DNA from: Tenebrio molitor
Lineage: Eukaryota > Arthropoda > Insecta > Coleoptera > Tenebrionidae
DNA length: 64,000 nt
Assembly (NCBI RefSeq): GCF_963966145.1
Contig: NC_091053.1
Span: 8,866,001-8,930,000 of the forward strand
Reading direction: 5' to 3'
Position 1 is the first letter of the stretch; each line of letters opens with the position of its first letter. Shown here one piece after another: positions 63,115 through 64,000 of this stretch. A program made the translations under genes and the position numbers. The notes beneath the pieces were generated by a model. That model worked only from the letters and a program-made list of their open reading frames with translations, searched no databases and had not been told where the DNA came from.

Positions 63115-63970
63115 GCTTTCCGGACTGTTTGTCACCATGTAAACAACCTCATAACGGCCGGAGTCCGTTATAGGTGTCCGTTATGAGCGAGAGCGGCCGT
63201 TATAAATGACTAAATAACTATAGCAACGTAGATCTAAACTTTATTTTTCAACTTTTTTACAATTGCATGCGGCCATCCGGACATCGGGAATATCTTGATC
63301 GCGATTTTTTATTCATTTCAGTCGTTTATTTTCAACGGAAAGTTAAGTGTTGAACAAATCTGACAAACAGCAGCAAATGGAGACAAGATCGAAGATGATG
63401 CTTCACTAACACAAGCGCGATTTTGCAGGCAATGACGATGACCTCACTTCCGGACATCGGGAATATCTTGATTGCGATTTTTTATTGATTTCATTCACTT
63501 ATTTTCAACGGAAAGTTAAGCGTTGAACAAATCTGACAAACAACATTGAAACAATTTTTTTCACAAACAACGGTTGACATGACGACGTCCTCCGCACACT
63601 TATTAATCATTCGGTTTTTTCGATGGCGTTGAAAAAAATGTGTTTCAAAAAGATAATTTTGAACGAATCGTAGAGATATTACAAAAACTATTGTACAATA
63701 CACGTCCGTTAGGGCCTTTACAGCCTCGCCAGTATTATTCGACTCGCTCTACGAGCTCGTCTCACAAAATCTCTGGCTCGGCAGTAAAGGCTATCCTAAC
63801 GGACTTCTACTGTAGAATACTATTTTGGCTTTCCGGACTGTTTGTCACCATGTAAACAACCTCATAACGGCCGGAGTCCGTTAAAGGTGTCCATTATGAG
63901 CGGGAGCGGCCGTTATGAATGAATAAATAACTATAGCAACGTAGATCTTAACTTTATTTTTCAACTTTAC
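63115..63970. repeat. Nested direct-repeat cluster at the right edge
   Basis: GGCTTTCCGGACTGTTTGTC and the next 130 bp (ACCTCATAACGGCCGGAGTC, AACTATAGCAACGTAGATCT) occur at about 63114-63255 and again at 63826-63965, 711 bp apart. Inside, GGACATCGGGAATATCTTGA with about 95 bp recurs at 63275 and 63449 (174-bp offset). Confidence 0.82.
63703..63806. repeat. Foldback with GC-rich apex
   Basis: The arms GTCCGTTAGGGCCTTTACAG and TAAAGGCTATCCTAACGGAC enclose CGACTCGCTCTACGAGCTCG. Lies inside the direct-repeat cluster. Confidence 0.65.
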
Positions 63971-64000
63971 GTGCAATTTAAGCACAAAAGTTGAGTACGC

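Noticed and set aside
63114..63970. CRISPR-like array or tRNA cluster
   Set aside because: Only two copies of each repeat with unequal spacing, in a eukaryotic genome. No cloverleaf structure was found anywhere in the window.

Overview
This is a stretch of an insect nuclear genome, most plausibly a beetle: AT-rich, with short spliced genes, no bacterial-style operons, and dense with nested transposable elements and foldback DNA. The host genes are insect-type. They are an ACP (AKH/corazonin-related peptide) neuropeptide precursor, two tandem p53-family genes, a diverged eIF6 gene, and a derived extradenticle/Pbx-like homeobox ORF. All gene models were read from the sequence alone. Species and novelty cannot be settled without searches.

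Layout. 1-6.7 kb: an apparently intact BEL/Pao LTR retrotransposon (minus strand, identical LTRs over the visible bases) inserted into a broken non-LTR reverse transcriptase. 6.8-8.6 kb: small inverted-repeat elements. 8.6-10.2 kb: an exd-like ORF with a possible upstream exon; its homeodomain lacks the invariant Asn51. 10.8-28.5 kb: no convincing host gene; nested terminal-inverted-repeat (TIR) elements, including two long inverted pairs (5.9 kb and 3.4 kb). 28.5-30.2 kb: a decayed Tc1-like transposon. 30.3-31.4 kb: a four-exon eIF6-like gene. 32.4-33.6 kb: a PIF/Harbinger-like element. 34.4-34.9 kb: a MITE whose empty target site is visible in a paralogous copy at 28.4 kb. 35.1-35.5 kb: ACP gene, minus strand. 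36.4-39.6 kb: THAP-like pseudogene pieces with a 5'-truncated retrotransposon with a restriction-like endonuclease between them.

41.1-59.5 kb, minus strand: two p53 genes in tandem, here called B (upstream, 56.3-59.5 kb) and A (downstream, 41.1-55.5 kb). Each can be read in two forms. A long form has an acidic N-terminal region encoded by small upstream exons. A short form starts from a six-codon alternative exon next to the DNA-binding-domain exons. All junctions are phase-compatible. The acidic exons of A lie just downstream of B and are separated from the rest of A by a 13-kb intron that has received a whole LINE (10-bp target duplication) and many small transposons. A near-consensus p53 response element sits directly upstream of a TATA box before the short-form start of B.

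53.8-64 kb beyond the p53 exons: small TIR elements, several sharing TA target duplications, a mariner-like deletion derivative, and a tandem-repeat cluster at the right edge. A recurring theme is mariner-type elements whose transposase has been internally deleted so that only the N-terminal and C-terminal ends remain.
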